Assembly: GCF_000828055.2 (NCBI RefSeq)
Contig: NZ_CP010523.2
Location: forward strand, 3,968,001-4,032,000
Direction of reading: 5' to 3'
Source: Klebsiella variicola
GTDB lineage: Bacteria > Pseudomonadota > Gammaproteobacteria > Enterobacterales > Enterobacteriaceae
DNA: 64,000 nucleotides
Of the stretch, positions 1 to 8,896 are shown in pieces. A model generated the notes under the pieces. The model was not told the DNA's origin, ran no database searches, and saw only the letters and a program-made list of their open reading frames with translations. A program made the position numbers and the translations under genes. Every line of letters starts with the position of its first letter. The stretch's first letter is position 1.

Positions 1-39
1 GCTGGCCGCCAGTTCTCCCAGGCGTGGACGATTAAGTGA
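1..39 (+). CDS. possible 3' end of a gene entering from the left
   Basis: The first 36 bases read as twelve open codons followed by TGA at 37-39, immediately before the convergent ybdL stop. In E. coli ybdL is followed by ybdM in convergent orientation, so this could be the tail of a ybdM homologue. Twelve codons are too few to confirm it, and chance openness is possible. Confidence 0.2.
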   Translation, partial: AGRQFSQAWTIK

Positions 40-1200
40 CTACAGCTGGCACAAACGCGTCGCCGCAGCCAACAGAGTCGCCGGCTGTTTGGCAAAGCAT
101 AAGCGGATCAGCTTGTGCGGGAACGGATCGGCGCAGAAGACGGAGAGCGGGATCGCCGCCACCCCGACTTCGGTCGTCAGCCAGCGGCAGAAGCTGACGT
201 CGTCAAGATCGGAAATGGCGCTGTAGTCCGCCAGCAGGAAATAGGTCCCTTCACAGGGCAGAAGTTCCAGCCGGCTTGGGCGCAGCGCTTCAATAAACAG
301 ATCGCGGCGTTCCCGATAAAACGCCGGCAGCTCACGATAGTGCTCAGGCGCTTCGCGCAGCATGTCGGCGATCGCCAACTGCGCCGGAGTATTCACCGAG
401 AAGGTCAGATACTGATGCACCTTGCGCAGTTCGGCGCTGATGGCCGCCGGGGCTACGCAGTAGCCGACCTTCCAGCCGGTCATATGAAACGTTTTGCCAA
501 ACGAGGAGACCGCCACCGCCCGCTCGCGAAGCTGGGGATGCGCCAGCACGCTGGCGTGGCCGCCCTCGGCAAAGCAGATGTGCTCATAGACCTCATCGCT
601 GAGGACATAGATCTCGCGTTCGGCAATCGCCTGCCACAGGGCAGCGAAATCTTCGCGCTGCCAGACGGTGGCTGATGGATTGTGCGGGGTATTGAGGATC
701 ACCAGACGGGTTTTATCGCTCAGCGCCGCAGCAAACTGCTGCCAGTCGACGCGAAAATGCGGCGGCTGCAGCGCAATACGGCGTAATTCGCCGCCGGCCA
801 GCGCCACCGCGGGGGCATAGCTGTCATAGCTGGGATCGAAACAGACCACCTCGTCGCCGCGGCGCACCAGAGCGGTGATCGCCGCGTACAGGGCCTCCGT
901 CGCGCCGGCGGTGACCGTAATATCGCTATTGACGTCGGGCAGGTAACCATACAGCTCCGCTGTCTTCCCGGCGATCGCCTCGCGCAGCGCCGGCACGCCG
1001 GTCATCGGGGCGTACTGATTCGCCCCCTGCGCCACATGGTACGCCAGACGCTCCTGAAGATAGCGCGGGCCGTCGAAATCGGGAAAGCCCTGTGACAGGT
1101 TGATGGCCTGATGCTGCTGGGCCAGGGCACTCATCTGGGTAAAAATCGTGGTGCCGAGCGCAGGAAGTTTACTCTCTGGAATCAAAGGGTTATTGCTCAT
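40..1200 (-). CDS. ybdL: YbdL-type methionine aminotransferase (MtnE function)
   Basis: Fold-type I PLP-dependent aminotransferase of 386 aa, the usual YbdL length. YbdL of E. coli prefers methionine and other aromatic/sulfur amino acids. In the methionine salvage pathway this step transaminates 4-methylthio-2-oxobutyrate (KMTB) to methionine in the cytosol. Visible motifs are TPHNPSA (about residues 171-177), SDEVYEH (201-207) and the PLP-lysine motif SSFGKTFHMTGW with Lys236. It is divergent from mtnC, the gene for the enolase-phosphatase two steps upstream in the pathway. The 125-bp gap holds tandem MetJ boxes, so both directions are probably repressed when S-adenosylmethionine is plentiful. 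The family call is very safe. The in vivo role in salvage is inferred from context and from known YbdL activity. Confidence 0.95.
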   Translation of the reverse strand: MSNNPLIPESKLPALGTTIFTQMSALAQQHQAINLSQGFPDFDGPRYLQERLAYHVAQGANQYAPMTGVPALREAIAGKTAELYGYLPDVNSDITVTAGATEALYAAITALVRRGDEVVCFDPSYDSYAPAVALAGGELRRIALQPPHFRVDWQQFAAALSDKTRLVILNTPHNPSATVWQREDFAALWQAIAEREIYVLSDEVYEHICFAEGGHASVLAHPQLRERAVAVSSFGKTFHMTGWKVGYCVAPAAISAELRKVHQYLTFSVNTPAQLAIADMLREAPEHYRELPAFYRERRDLFIEALRPSRLELLPCEGTYFLLADYSAISDLDDVSFCRWLTTEVGVAAIPLSVFCADPFPHKLIRLCFAKQPATLLAAATRLCQL

Positions 1201-1267
1201 TCTTTTTATACCGATTGTAATGCTGTTGTTGAAGCCACTATAACACGATGTTAATATTTGGCAATCA

Positions 1268-1291
1268 AGACGCTTAGACGTCTAAATGCTA
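1268..1291. promoter_or_regulatory. tandem MetJ boxes between ybdL and mtnC
   Basis: Three contiguous 8-mers AGACGCTT, AGACGTCT and AAATGCTA lie at 1268-1275, 1276-1283 and 1284-1291. The central one is a perfect MetJ consensus box and the array has the required tandem 8-bp spacing. MetJ with its corepressor S-adenosylmethionine binds such arrays cooperatively. The site is 34 bp before the mtnC start and 68 bp from the ybdL start, so it can control both. Confidence 0.85.
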
Positions 1292-1325
1292 ATGTTATTC
1301 CGCGCCACGCCACTCTGGAGAAACC

Positions 1326-2015
1326 ATGATCCGCGCCATCGTGACCGACATAGAAGGCACCACCAGCGATATCCGCTTCGTGCATAACGTGCTGTTCCCC
1401 TACGCCCGCGAACGACTGGCCGGCTTTGTGACCGCTCAGCAGTACGCTGAGCCCGTCAAAACCATTCTCGACAACCTGCGCCGCGAGACAGACGCCCCGG
1501 CCGCCAGCACCGCCGACCTTATCACTACCCTCTTCGCCTTTATGGACGAAGACCGTAAATCCACGGCGCTAAAGGCGCTGCAGGGGATCATCTGGCGTGA
1601 CGGCTATCTCAACGGCGACTTTACCGGCCATCTCTATCCGGACGTACTGCCGGCGCTGGAGAAATGGAAAGCGCAGGGCATTGATCTGTATGTATATTCC
1701 TCAGGCTCCGTCGCCGCGCAGAAATTGTTATTTGGCTACAGCGATGAAGGTGATATTACTCATCTGTTCACGGGCTATTTCGATACCCTGGTAGGCGCCA
1801 AACGCGAGGTGCAGTCCTACCGTAACATTGCTGAACACCTGGGCCATGCCCCTGGCACCATCCTGTTCCTGTCGGATATCCATCAGGAGCTCGACGCCGC
1901 CGAGGCTGCAGGTTTGCGAACGATCCAGCTGGTACGCGGCGACCGCGACCCGGCGAGCCACCATCCTCAGGTTCAGCGTTTTGACGACATTCATCCGGAG
2001 CAGATCCCAGCATGA
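1326..2015 (+). CDS. mtnC: 2,3-diketo-5-methylthiopentyl-1-phosphate enolase-phosphatase
   Basis: HAD-superfamily enolase-phosphatase (E1) of the methionine salvage pathway. It enolises and then dephosphorylates 2,3-diketo-5-methylthiopentyl-1-phosphate to the acireductone. The length of 229 aa is typical. HAD motif I is TDIEGTTSD (Asp8, Glu10), motif II is YSSGS (residues 124-128) and motif IV is [12 protein letters not shown] (around Asp184). The E after the first D and the GTTSD sequence are specific to the MtnC branch of HAD enzymes. The stop codon overlaps the mtnD start (ATGA), so the two are translationally coupled. It is divergent from ybdL across a MetJ array. Confidence 0.97.
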   Translation: MIRAIVTDIEGTTSDIRFVHNVLFPYARERLAGFVTAQQYAEPVKTILDNLRRETDAPAASTADLITTLFAFMDEDRKSTALKALQGIIWRDGYLNGDFTGHLYPDVLPALEKWKAQGIDLYVYSSGSVAAQKLLFGYSDEGDITHLFTGYFDTLVGAKREVQSYRNIAEHLGHAPGTILFLSDIHQELDAAEAAGLRTIQLVRGDRDPASHHPQVQRFDDIHPEQIPA

Positions 2016-2554
2016 GCGCATTAACTCTTTTTTCCGTGACCGATCCGCAAACACCGCTCTGGCACAGCACCGACGCCAAAGCGATTCAGGATCAACTGAA
2101 CGCCAAAGGCGTCCGCTTCGAGCGCTGGCAGGCCGACCGCGACCTCGGCGCAAATCCCAGCCCGGAAACGGTCATTGCCGCCTATCAGCATGCGATTGAT
2201 AAACTGGTCGCCGAAAAGGGCTACCAGAGCTGGGACGTCATCAGCCTGCGCGCCGATAACCCGCAAAAAGAGGCGCTGCGGGAAAAATTCCTCAACGAGC
2301 ACACCCATGGCGAAGACGAGGTGCGGTTTTTTGTCGAGGGCGCCGGCCTGTTCTGCCTGCATATTGGCGACGAGGTGTTCCAGGTACTGTGCGAAAAGAA
2401 CGATCTGATTTCGGTTCCCGCCCACACCCCGCACTGGTTTGATATGGGTTCAGAACCGAACTTCACCGCCATTCGCATTTTTGATAACCCGGAAGGCTGG
2501 ATCGCCCAGTTTACCGGTGACGATATCGCCAGCGCCTACCCGCGGCTGGCGTAA
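2012..2554 (+). CDS. mtnD: acireductone dioxygenase
   Basis: Cupin-fold acireductone dioxygenase of 180 aa. The metal ligands are seen as EHTHGEDE (His97, His99, Glu103 counting the initiator Met) and His141 in AHTPHW. They match the ligand set of the well-studied Klebsiella enzyme. That enzyme is the classic case of one protein with two chemistries. With Fe(II) it yields KMTB and formate and continues salvage to methionine. With Ni(II) it yields methylthiopropionate, formate and CO, an off-pathway exit. It starts inside the mtnC stop and shares its MetJ-controlled promoter. mtnB, normally the enzyme two steps before, is about 11 kb away. Confidence 0.98.
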   Translation: MSALTLFSVTDPQTPLWHSTDAKAIQDQLNAKGVRFERWQADRDLGANPSPETVIAAYQHAIDKLVAEKGYQSWDVISLRADNPQKEALREKFLNEHTHGEDEVRFFVEGAGLFCLHIGDEVFQVLCEKNDLISVPAHTPHWFDMGSEPNFTAIRIFDNPEGWIAQFTGDDIASAYPRLA

Positions 2555-2599
2555 CGTCAAACTGTCGTCAGTCTTAAACCGCCAGGCGCGGGCTTTGCC

Positions 2600-2623
2600 G
2601 GAGGCGGCGCATACCGCGCCTCC
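2600..2623 (+). terminator. GC-rich hairpin after mtnD
   Basis: GGAGGCG (2600-2606) can pair with CGCCTCC (2617-2623) in the short gap between the convergent mtnD and bisC-like genes. There is no T-run after it, so it may be only a stabilising 3' hairpin. Confidence 0.3.
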
Positions 2624-2661
2624 TCCGGACTACCCGCCCCGCCGCCGGCGAGCGCCAACGC

Positions 2662-4995
2662 CTAAACCTCAATAAACCTCGGCGGATCAAAGGCGGTGAT
2701 CGGCGGCAGTTCCTCACGCCACGGGGCGATCTCCACCCAACAGCTCTGGGCGCTACAGCCCTGCCCCAGGCGCGAACTGCCGCGATCCTCGGTTAACACG
2801 TTGGGATTACCGTGCTTATCGAGCGTTCCTTTTTCATTGGGATCCAGCGGGTCATACCAGGCGCCGGTGGACATCTGTACCACGCCGGGCAAAATCTGCT
2901 CGCTCAGGTGCACGCCCGCCAGAATCGCCCCGCGGTCGTTATAGACCTTCACCACGCTGCCTTCGCGGATGTCTCTTGCCTGCGCATCGCTCGGATGCAT
3001 CCACAGCGGCTCGCGTCCCTGAATTTTCGTCGCCCGGCTGACGCTGCCGTGGTCGTACTGACTGTGCAGGCGGGCGCGCGGCTGACTGGAGAGCAGATGA
3101 AGCGGCCACCGCGCCGCCTCCTGTCGCTGCCGGGCGGCCTCTTCCTCATCCCACCATGGATGGCCCGGGCATTCACGATAGCCAAACCCGGCGACGGTAG
3201 CGGAAAAGAGTTCAATCTTGCCGGAGGGCGTGGAGAGCGGATAGCGCTGCGGATCGGCGCGAAAATCGGCGAGAAAGATCTGCGGCCGCTCCGGCGCACT
3301 GTACTCCAGTACCCCTTGCTGCCAGAAGTCCTCGAACGAGGGCAGCGCAATACCCTCCTCCTGCGCCCGCGGTCTTGACTCCTCATAGAGATGACGCAGC
3401 CACTGCCCGGCGTCCCGCCCCTCGCTGAACTGTTCTCCGAAGCCCAGCCGATCGGCCAGATCGTGGAAAATGGCGTAATCGTCACGCGCTTCGCCCACCG
3501 GCGGGATCTGCGCGCTCATGGCGATCATAAACCCGTCGTGACCGCCGCTGCCGATATCCTCTCGCTCCAGCGAGGTGGTGGCTGGCAGGACGATATCGGA
3601 GAATTTAGCCTGCGCGGTCCAGTACTGCTCATGCACCACCACCGTCTCCGGACGGCGCCAGGCCTCGCACAGTCGGTTGATATCCTGATGATGATGAAAC
3701 GCATTGCCTCCCGCCCAGTAAACCAGACGGATGTCGGGATAGCGCAGCTGCTGACCGTCGAACTCATAGGCTTCTCCCGGGTGCAGCAGCATATCGGACA
3801 GCCGCGCCACCGGGATAACGCTATCCACCGCATTCTCCCCGGCGGGTAAGCGTGGGCCGGAAAACGCTTTTCGCACCGCGCCCGCCAGGTTAGTGCAGGC
3901 GTAGCCAAACCCGAGGCCGCCGCCCGGCGTGCCGATCTGTCCCAGCAGCGCGGTCAGGGCCACCGTCGCCCAGTAGGCTTGCTCTCCCTGACGGGCGCGC
4001 TGGATAGACCAGGAGATATTCACCATCGTCCGGTGGCGGGCCATCTCCCGCGCCAGGTCGGCGATGCGCTGGGCATCCAGGCCGGTAATCGCCGCCGCCC
4101 ACGCCGGGGTTTTCGCTACGCCGTCGTGCTCGCCCAACAGATAAGCGCGATAGGGGGCAAACCCGACGGTATGGCTGGCAACAAACGCCTGGTCGTAGAG
4201 AGACTCAGCGATCAGTACATAGCTCAGCGCCAGCAGCAGTGCGGTATCGGTGCCCGGACGAATGGCCAGCCACTCGGCGTCGGGCACCGCGCTGAGGTCA
4301 TTGCGTACCGGGCTGATATTGATAAATCGGGTGCCGTTGGCCTGCATCTTATCCAGCCAGTACGGCAGCATATGGTCATTGGCGCCGCCGCCGTTGACCT
4401 GGGCATTGCGCAGCGGCAGACCGCCAATCGCGACAAACAGCTGGCACTCCCGCGCCAGCTCGGAAAAATGGGTATGCTGACGGTGCAGCGGGCTCAACGG
4501 CCCGAGAATATGCGGCAGAATGCGCTCGCCCGCGGCGCTGCTATAGGTATTGGTGCTGGCGGTGTACCCGCCAAATCCCTTGAGAAACCGGTGCAGCTGG
4601 CTCTGCGCATGGTGAAAGCGTCCAGCGCTGGCCCAGCCGTAGGAGCCGCCGTAGATCGCCTCATTGCCGCAGCGCGCCTTGACCGAGCGCAGCTCGCGAG
4701 CCAGCAGGTCCAGCGCCACCTCCCAACTGACTTCGACAAAGGGCTCCTTGCCTCGCCCTTCTCGTGACGCTGGGCCCTGCTGAAGATAGCCGGCGCGCAC
4801 CGCCGGACGGCGAATGCGCGTTTGGCTGGTCACCGCGTCGGGGAGCGACTGACCAATGCGTGACGGATTTTTATCCCAGGGCACCGGATTAACCGCCACG
4901 ATATCGCCCTCGCGGCTCTCCACCTGCCACGTTCCCCAGTGCATCACCGTATAATTATGCTGTTTCTTCATAGCACTCGCGTTCTTCTCAGCCAA
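2662..4995 (-). CDS. bisC: molybdopterin S/N-oxide reductase, BisC/TorZ family
   Basis: Large molybdenum enzyme of the DMSO reductase family, 777 aa. It aligns end to end with the BisC/TorA/TorZ group (biotin sulfoxide, methionine sulfoxide and trimethylamine N-oxide reductases). The HWGTW start, the GGSYGW segment (about 116-121), the NTYSSAAG segment holding the probable Mo-ligand Ser152, the FSDIVLPATTSLERED block and the C-terminal SSRLGQGCSAQS block are all seen. There is no Tat signal and no N-terminal Fe-S cysteine cluster, so it should be cytoplasmic like BisC, which recycles biotin sulfoxide and free methionine-S-sulfoxide. Methionine sulfoxide reduction would fit a neighbourhood of methionine salvage genes. 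The start could be Met1 or Met9. The exact substrate cannot be read from sequence. Confidence 0.8.
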   Translation of the reverse strand: MAEKNASAMKKQHNYTVMHWGTWQVESREGDIVAVNPVPWDKNPSRIGQSLPDAVTSQTRIRRPAVRAGYLQQGPASREGRGKEPFVEVSWEVALDLLARELRSVKARCGNEAIYGGSYGWASAGRFHHAQSQLHRFLKGFGGYTASTNTYSSAAGERILPHILGPLSPLHRQHTHFSELARECQLFVAIGGLPLRNAQVNGGGANDHMLPYWLDKMQANGTRFINISPVRNDLSAVPDAEWLAIRPGTDTALLLALSYVLIAESLYDQAFVASHTVGFAPYRAYLLGEHDGVAKTPAWAAAITGLDAQRIADLAREMARHRTMVNISWSIQRARQGEQAYWATVALTALLGQIGTPGGGLGFGYACTNLAGAVRKAFSGPRLPAGENAVDSVIPVARLSDMLLHPGEAYEFDGQQLRYPDIRLVYWAGGNAFHHHQDINRLCEAWRRPETVVVHEQYWTAQAKFSDIVLPATTSLEREDIGSGGHDGFMIAMSAQIPPVGEARDDYAIFHDLADRLGFGEQFSEGRDAGQWLRHLYEESRPRAQEEGIALPSFEDFWQQGVLEYSAPERPQIFLADFRADPQRYPLSTPSGKIELFSATVAGFGYRECPGHPWWDEEEAARQRQEAARWPLHLLSSQPRARLHSQYDHGSVSRATKIQGREPLWMHPSDAQARDIREGSVVKVYNDRGAILAGVHLSEQILPGVVQMSTGAWYDPLDPNEKGTLDKHGNPNVLTEDRGSSRLGQGCSAQSCWVEIAPWREELPPITAFDPPRFIEV

Positions 4996-5382
4996 AAAAC
5001 TCGTTAAAATAAATCGAGGAAATGACGGAAATATCCCCGTCCCAGCCAGACATTACGCTGCTAAAAAAAGTATTAGCCCGCGCAATCACCTGCATTTCCC
5101 TGCAAGGGCCTTATTTCTCCACGCCATCACAATAAACAGAAAGCCGTCTTTATCCGTTAAATAAACACGGAATAAGTCAAAAATAAAACCACAAAATAAA
5201 AAGGTATATTTTGCATCATGAAATATTTTCAGGTTCCCGATGGCAAAATAACATTTTTCTCTGGCGTTTCTGCGATATAACATTCCCGGCATAACTTAGA
5301 CTTATTTTGTATTTGAGGTGGCGAGGTGCTTCTTGTCATGCTACCGGTCCGCAACCACCTTCATCACAGGATCATAATAACA
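4996..5382. other. AT-rich 387-bp intergenic region, no gene seen
   Basis: This gap separates the leftward bisC-like gene from the rightward ABC transporter operon and must hold both promoters. It is much richer in A and T than its neighbours. I see a small CCCT/AGGG inverted repeat near 5098 and a single AGCCGTCT sequence near 5142. I see no convincing tandem operator, tRNA or small protein gene. Confidence 0.5.
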
Positions 5383-6363
5383 ATGTCGCAGAAGAGAAAA
5401 TTATTGCCTGCCGCGCTGGGACTGCTTTCCCTTGCCTCGCTGAGCGTCACTGCCGCAGACGCCCTCTCCTTACAGGGAAAAACCATTGGCGTTGCCGTTG
5501 TCGGCACTCAGCATTTCTGGGATCGCGAGGCCTTTAAAGGTGCGACAGAGGAAGTGGAGAAACTGGGGGGCAAAGTCATTGGCGTCGATGGCGGCCGCGA
5601 TAATCAGGTTCATGCCAATAATCACGATATTTTACTGTCACGCAAGGTGGACGCGGTAATTAGTATTCTCGGCGACAGCGCCGTCGAACCAAAATTTAAA
5701 GCATTGCGTGATGCTGGTATCCCGGTATTTACCGTGGATCACGTTTCTCAATATTCGGTCAACAATACCACCTCCGATAACTACACCTTAGGCTCGACCA
5801 TCGGCCGCTACATGGCGGATGAATTAGGCGGCAAAGGCAACGTCGCCGTATTTAACGCGTTCTCCAGCGCGCTGCGTATTTGCGGAATTCGCTACGATCA
5901 GTGGAAATATGTCCTTAAGGATTATCCGGATATTCATATTATCCAGCCTGAGCTCGCGGAACAGTTCGCCAACTCGCCGGAAGACGCGCGGAAGAAAACC
6001 CTCGAATTACTCAGCCAGTATCCGAAAGGCAAACTGGACGCCATCCATGTCGCCTGCTGGGATCAACCGGCCATCGGTATCGTCCAGGCACTGGAAGAGA
6101 CCGGCCGTGATAAGGATGTGAAAGTGACGGCCATCGACGCCGGTCCGGAGACGCTGGAGATCATGGCAGAGCCCGGCAGTCCGTTTGTGGCTAACGTCGC
6201 GCAGCAGCCGCATCTGATTGGCCAGACCTCCGCCGACAACGTGGCCCGCTACTTTGCCGGTCAGAAACTGCCGGTGCAAACCTTTATCCCGGTGATACCA
6301 GTGAAAGGTCCGCAGGAGGCGAAAGCGGTGTATAAACAGTTGGGATACGGCGAACTGCAGTGA
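5383..6363 (+). CDS. periplasmic sugar-binding protein of an RbsB-type ABC importer
   Basis: Substrate-binding protein of the carbohydrate uptake-2 family, 326 aa. The chosen ATG at 5383 gives a proper signal peptide: a basic SQKRK start, then a hydrophobic LLPAALGLLSLASLSVTAADA segment ending near residue 27. An upstream ATG at 5326 would add 19 unlikely residues. The mature part has the periplasmic-binding-protein type 1 fold features seen in RbsB relatives, including FDVD-type repeats such as VDAVISILGDSAVEP and VTAIDAGPETLEIM. It is the first gene of a five-gene run: binding protein, ATPase, two permeases and a PfkB kinase, with overlapping or near-touching ends. The ligand is unknown. 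A pentose, pentitol or nucleoside-derived sugar is likely from the family. Confidence 0.88.
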   Translation: MSQKRKLLPAALGLLSLASLSVTAADALSLQGKTIGVAVVGTQHFWDREAFKGATEEVEKLGGKVIGVDGGRDNQVHANNHDILLSRKVDAVISILGDSAVEPKFKALRDAGIPVFTVDHVSQYSVNNTTSDNYTLGSTIGRYMADELGGKGNVAVFNAFSSALRICGIRYDQWKYVLKDYPDIHIIQPELAEQFANSPEDARKKTLELLSQYPKGKLDAIHVACWDQPAIGIVQALEETGRDKDVKVTAIDAGPETLEIMAEPGSPFVANVAQQPHLIGQTSADNVARYFAGQKLPVQTFIPVIPVKGPQEAKAVYKQLGYGELQ

Positions 6364-7910
6364 TAAATCAACACCCTGGCGGGGAGCGCCCCGCCGCGGG
6401 TCTGGTCATGGACCAGATCGGCAAACGTTTTGCCAGCGTTACGGCGCTTAATTCAGTCACCCTGCGCCTCAATCCGGGGGAAATTCATGGCCTGATTGGC
6501 GAGAACGGCGCCGGTAAATCGACGCTGATTAAAATCCTCGCCGGCGTCTATCAGGCTGACAGCGGCAGCGCGACCCTCGACGGTCACCCGCTGCCCCTCG
6601 GCAATCCGGCAGCCATTGAAGCCGCCGGCATTCGCGTCATTCACCAGGAGCTTAACCTGATCCCGCACTTTACCGTCGCGGAATCGGTTTTTCTCGGCCA
6701 GGAGTATCGCACCCGCTGGGGGGCGCTGGATCGCCGACGGATGAAGGCCGCCACGGCGCAATTTTTCCAGCAAAACTGGCAACTGGCGATCGACCCCGAA
6801 CGGCTGGTGCGCGACCTGAGCCTGGCCGAGCGCAAGCTGGTGCAGATTGCCCGCGCGCTGATCGACGGCGCGGCGCGGCTGGTGGTGTTCGACGAGCCCA
6901 CCGCCCCCCTGGAGGCGCAGGAGGCCAGTCTGGTCTCCTCCGCCATCCTTCGCCTGCGCGACCAGGGCATTGCCATTCTGTATATTTCCCACTACCTCAA
7001 TGAGATAGCTACCCTCTGCGACCGCGGCACCGTGCTGCGTAACGGGGAAGTGGTCGGTTACCCGGACCGCGACCTGCTGCAGAATACCGAGGCGCTGATC
7101 GCCATGATGGTCGGCCGGGAAATCGACCAGCTGTATACCCCGCGCCATCACCCGGCGGCAGACAACGGGGCGGCCCCGCTGCTCTCGGTGCGCCAGTTGA
7201 GCGACGGGCGGCAGCTGCAGGATCTCTCTTTTGATATTCAGCCGGGCGAAATCGTCGGCGTCGCCGGCCTGCTGGGCGCCGGACGCGATGTGCTGGTCGA
7301 CTTACTCTACGGCTTACGCCCGGCAGAACGCGGTACGATCCACCTCGACGGCCAGCCGCGGCGCATTCGTACGCCGAAGCAGGCGATCCGCGCCGGCATG
7401 GCGCTGGTGCCACGCGACCGCCGCCATCAGGGGCTGATCCTGCCCTTCACCACCGCCGACAATATTAATCTCGCCTCACTGCCGGAGACCGCTACCTTTG
7501 GCTGGGAGCGGCGGGGTATCGCCGAGCAGAAAGCGCGCGACTGGATAGAACAGCTGGCGATCCGCCCGGGACGCCCGGCGCTGCCGGTACGCTACATGAG
7601 CGGCGGCAACCAGCAAAAAGCGATCCTCGCCCGCTGGCTCGGCACCGATGCCCGGCTGTTTATTCTCGATGAACCCACCCTTGGGGTCGATATCGGCGCC
7701 CGTCGCGATATTTATCAACGGACGCGCCAGCTGGCCGATAAAGGACGGGCGGTGCTGGTCTCCTCCAGCGACGCCCCCGAACTGCTCGGACTATGCGACC
7801 GGATCCTGGTCCTCTGGCGCGGCACGCTGGCGGCCAATCTGCCCACCCGCGGGCTAACGCTGGACGCCCTGCTGGTGGCGATCAACGGCGGACAGGAGCC
7901 TTCACTATGA
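6360..7910 (+). CDS. sugar ABC transporter ATPase, RbsA type (two nucleotide-binding domains)
   Basis: ATP-binding subunit of 516 aa with the tandem-domain layout of RbsA/MglA/XylG. The first domain has a perfect Walker A, GENGAGKST with Lys53, and a Walker B VVFDEPTAPLEA. Its signature, LSLAERKLVQIARAL, differs from canonical LSGGQ. The second domain has the usual degenerate Walker A GLLGAGRDVL, a good signature MSGGNQQKAILARWL and Walker B LFILDEPTLGVDIGA. Such asymmetric pairs are normal in this family. It overlaps the binding-protein stop by 4 bp (ATGA-like junction) and the next permease by 4 bp, so the genes form one operon. Confidence 0.93.
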   Translation: MINQHPGGERPAAGLVMDQIGKRFASVTALNSVTLRLNPGEIHGLIGENGAGKSTLIKILAGVYQADSGSATLDGHPLPLGNPAAIEAAGIRVIHQELNLIPHFTVAESVFLGQEYRTRWGALDRRRMKAATAQFFQQNWQLAIDPERLVRDLSLAERKLVQIARALIDGAARLVVFDEPTAPLEAQEASLVSSAILRLRDQGIAILYISHYLNEIATLCDRGTVLRNGEVVGYPDRDLLQNTEALIAMMVGREIDQLYTPRHHPAADNGAAPLLSVRQLSDGRQLQDLSFDIQPGEIVGVAGLLGAGRDVLVDLLYGLRPAERGTIHLDGQPRRIRTPKQAIRAGMALVPRDRRHQGLILPFTTADNINLASLPETATFGWERRGIAEQKARDWIEQLAIRPGRPALPVRYMSGGNQQKAILARWLGTDARLFILDEPTLGVDIGARRDIYQRTRQLADKGRAVLVSSSDAPELLGLCDRILVLWRGTLAANLPTRGLTLDALLVAINGGQEPSL

Positions 7911-8896
7911 GTACCGCTATCCAGCGTCGCGGCCGTCCGGGCCTGGCGACGCTGATTGAAAAATTTCCCCTGATCCTGTTTCTGGCGCTGCTGGTATGGC
8001 TGAGCGTACAGTCTCCCTACTTTCTCAGCTGGCAAAATATCAGCCTGATGCTGGTCCAGAGCGTTCCGCTGGCGATCCTCTGTTTCGGCCTGGTCTGCGT
8101 TATCGCCGTGGGCGGGGATGACGTGGTCTCCGGCGGCATCGACCTCTCCCTGCCGGCGACGGCGGTGCTCGGCGTCGCGCTGCTCAGCCTCGGTCTGGCC
8201 GAATGGCACACGCCGTACCTCCTGCTGCTGGCGCTGCTGGCGGCGGTTTGCCTGCTCTGCGGGGCGATCAACGGCTTCCTGGTGCTGGCGGCCGGCCTGC
8301 CGCCGCTGCTGGCCACCCTCTCGACCTCCGTGGCGTTTACCGGCCTGACAGATCTGTTGACCGGCCAGCGGCGCATCGCGGTCAGCGATCCGCTGATGGT
8401 CGCCTTTCGCGATAACAGTGTGCTGGGCCTGCCCTGGCCGCTGATCTATCTGCTGGGGGTGTTTATCCTGTTCCAGTTCCTGCTCCACCACTCCCGCTTC
8501 GGCCAGCATGTGCAGGCGGTGGGCGGCAATCGCGATATGGCGCAGATGAGCGGCCTGAACGTGCGCCGCTTGACCCTGCTGGTCTGGCTGTTAGCGGGCA
8601 TTGCCGCCGGGCTGGCTATTCTGCCGCTGCTCAGCCAGGGCTCCGGCAGTTCCAGCGGGACGGCCACGCCGCTGCTGCTGGAAACCGTGCTCGCGACCTT
8701 TATCGGCGCCGCCTTCTCGCGCCGTCGGGTGGTCACCATCTGGGGGGCGCTGCTGGGGGCGATCCTGGTTAACGCCCTCTCTAACGGGCTCGGCCTGCTG
8801 GGGGTCAATATCTTCTGGATGGGCGCCATTAAAGGCGGCCTGATCCTGGTGGTGCTGGCGGCATCGGCGGTCAGACACAAAGGAGGCGAGGCATGA
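7907..8896 (+). CDS. sugar ABC transporter permease, RbsC type (first of two)
   Basis: Integral inner-membrane permease of the carbohydrate uptake-2 family, 329 aa from the ATG that overlaps the ATPase stop. It is strongly hydrophobic, with about eight to ten predicted spans. It carries the family segment GGIDLSLPATAVLGVALL and the cytoplasmic loop AVGGNRDMAQMSGLNVRRL that contacts the ATPase. Two different permease genes in one operon imply a heterodimeric channel, unlike RbsC homodimers. Its end overlaps the next permease start (ATGA). Confidence 0.92.
   Translation: MSTAIQRRGRPGLATLIEKFPLILFLALLVWLSVQSPYFLSWQNISLMLVQSVPLAILCFGLVCVIAVGGDDVVSGGIDLSLPATAVLGVALLSLGLAEWHTPYLLLLALLAAVCLLCGAINGFLVLAAGLPPLLATLSTSVAFTGLTDLLTGQRRIAVSDPLMVAFRDNSVLGLPWPLIYLLGVFILFQFLLHHSRFGQHVQAVGGNRDMAQMSGLNVRRLTLLVWLLAGIAAGLAILPLLSQGSGSSSGTATPLLLETVLATFIGAAFSRRRVVTIWGALLGAILVNALSNGLGLLGVNIFWMGAIKGGLILVVLAASAVRHKGGEA

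Noticed and set aside
5098-5160. A single AGCCGTCT sequence near 5142 as a MetJ box before the first ABC operon
   Set aside because: Neighbouring 8-mers do not resemble the consensus. MetJ needs at least two adjacent boxes, so one isolated match is not enough.
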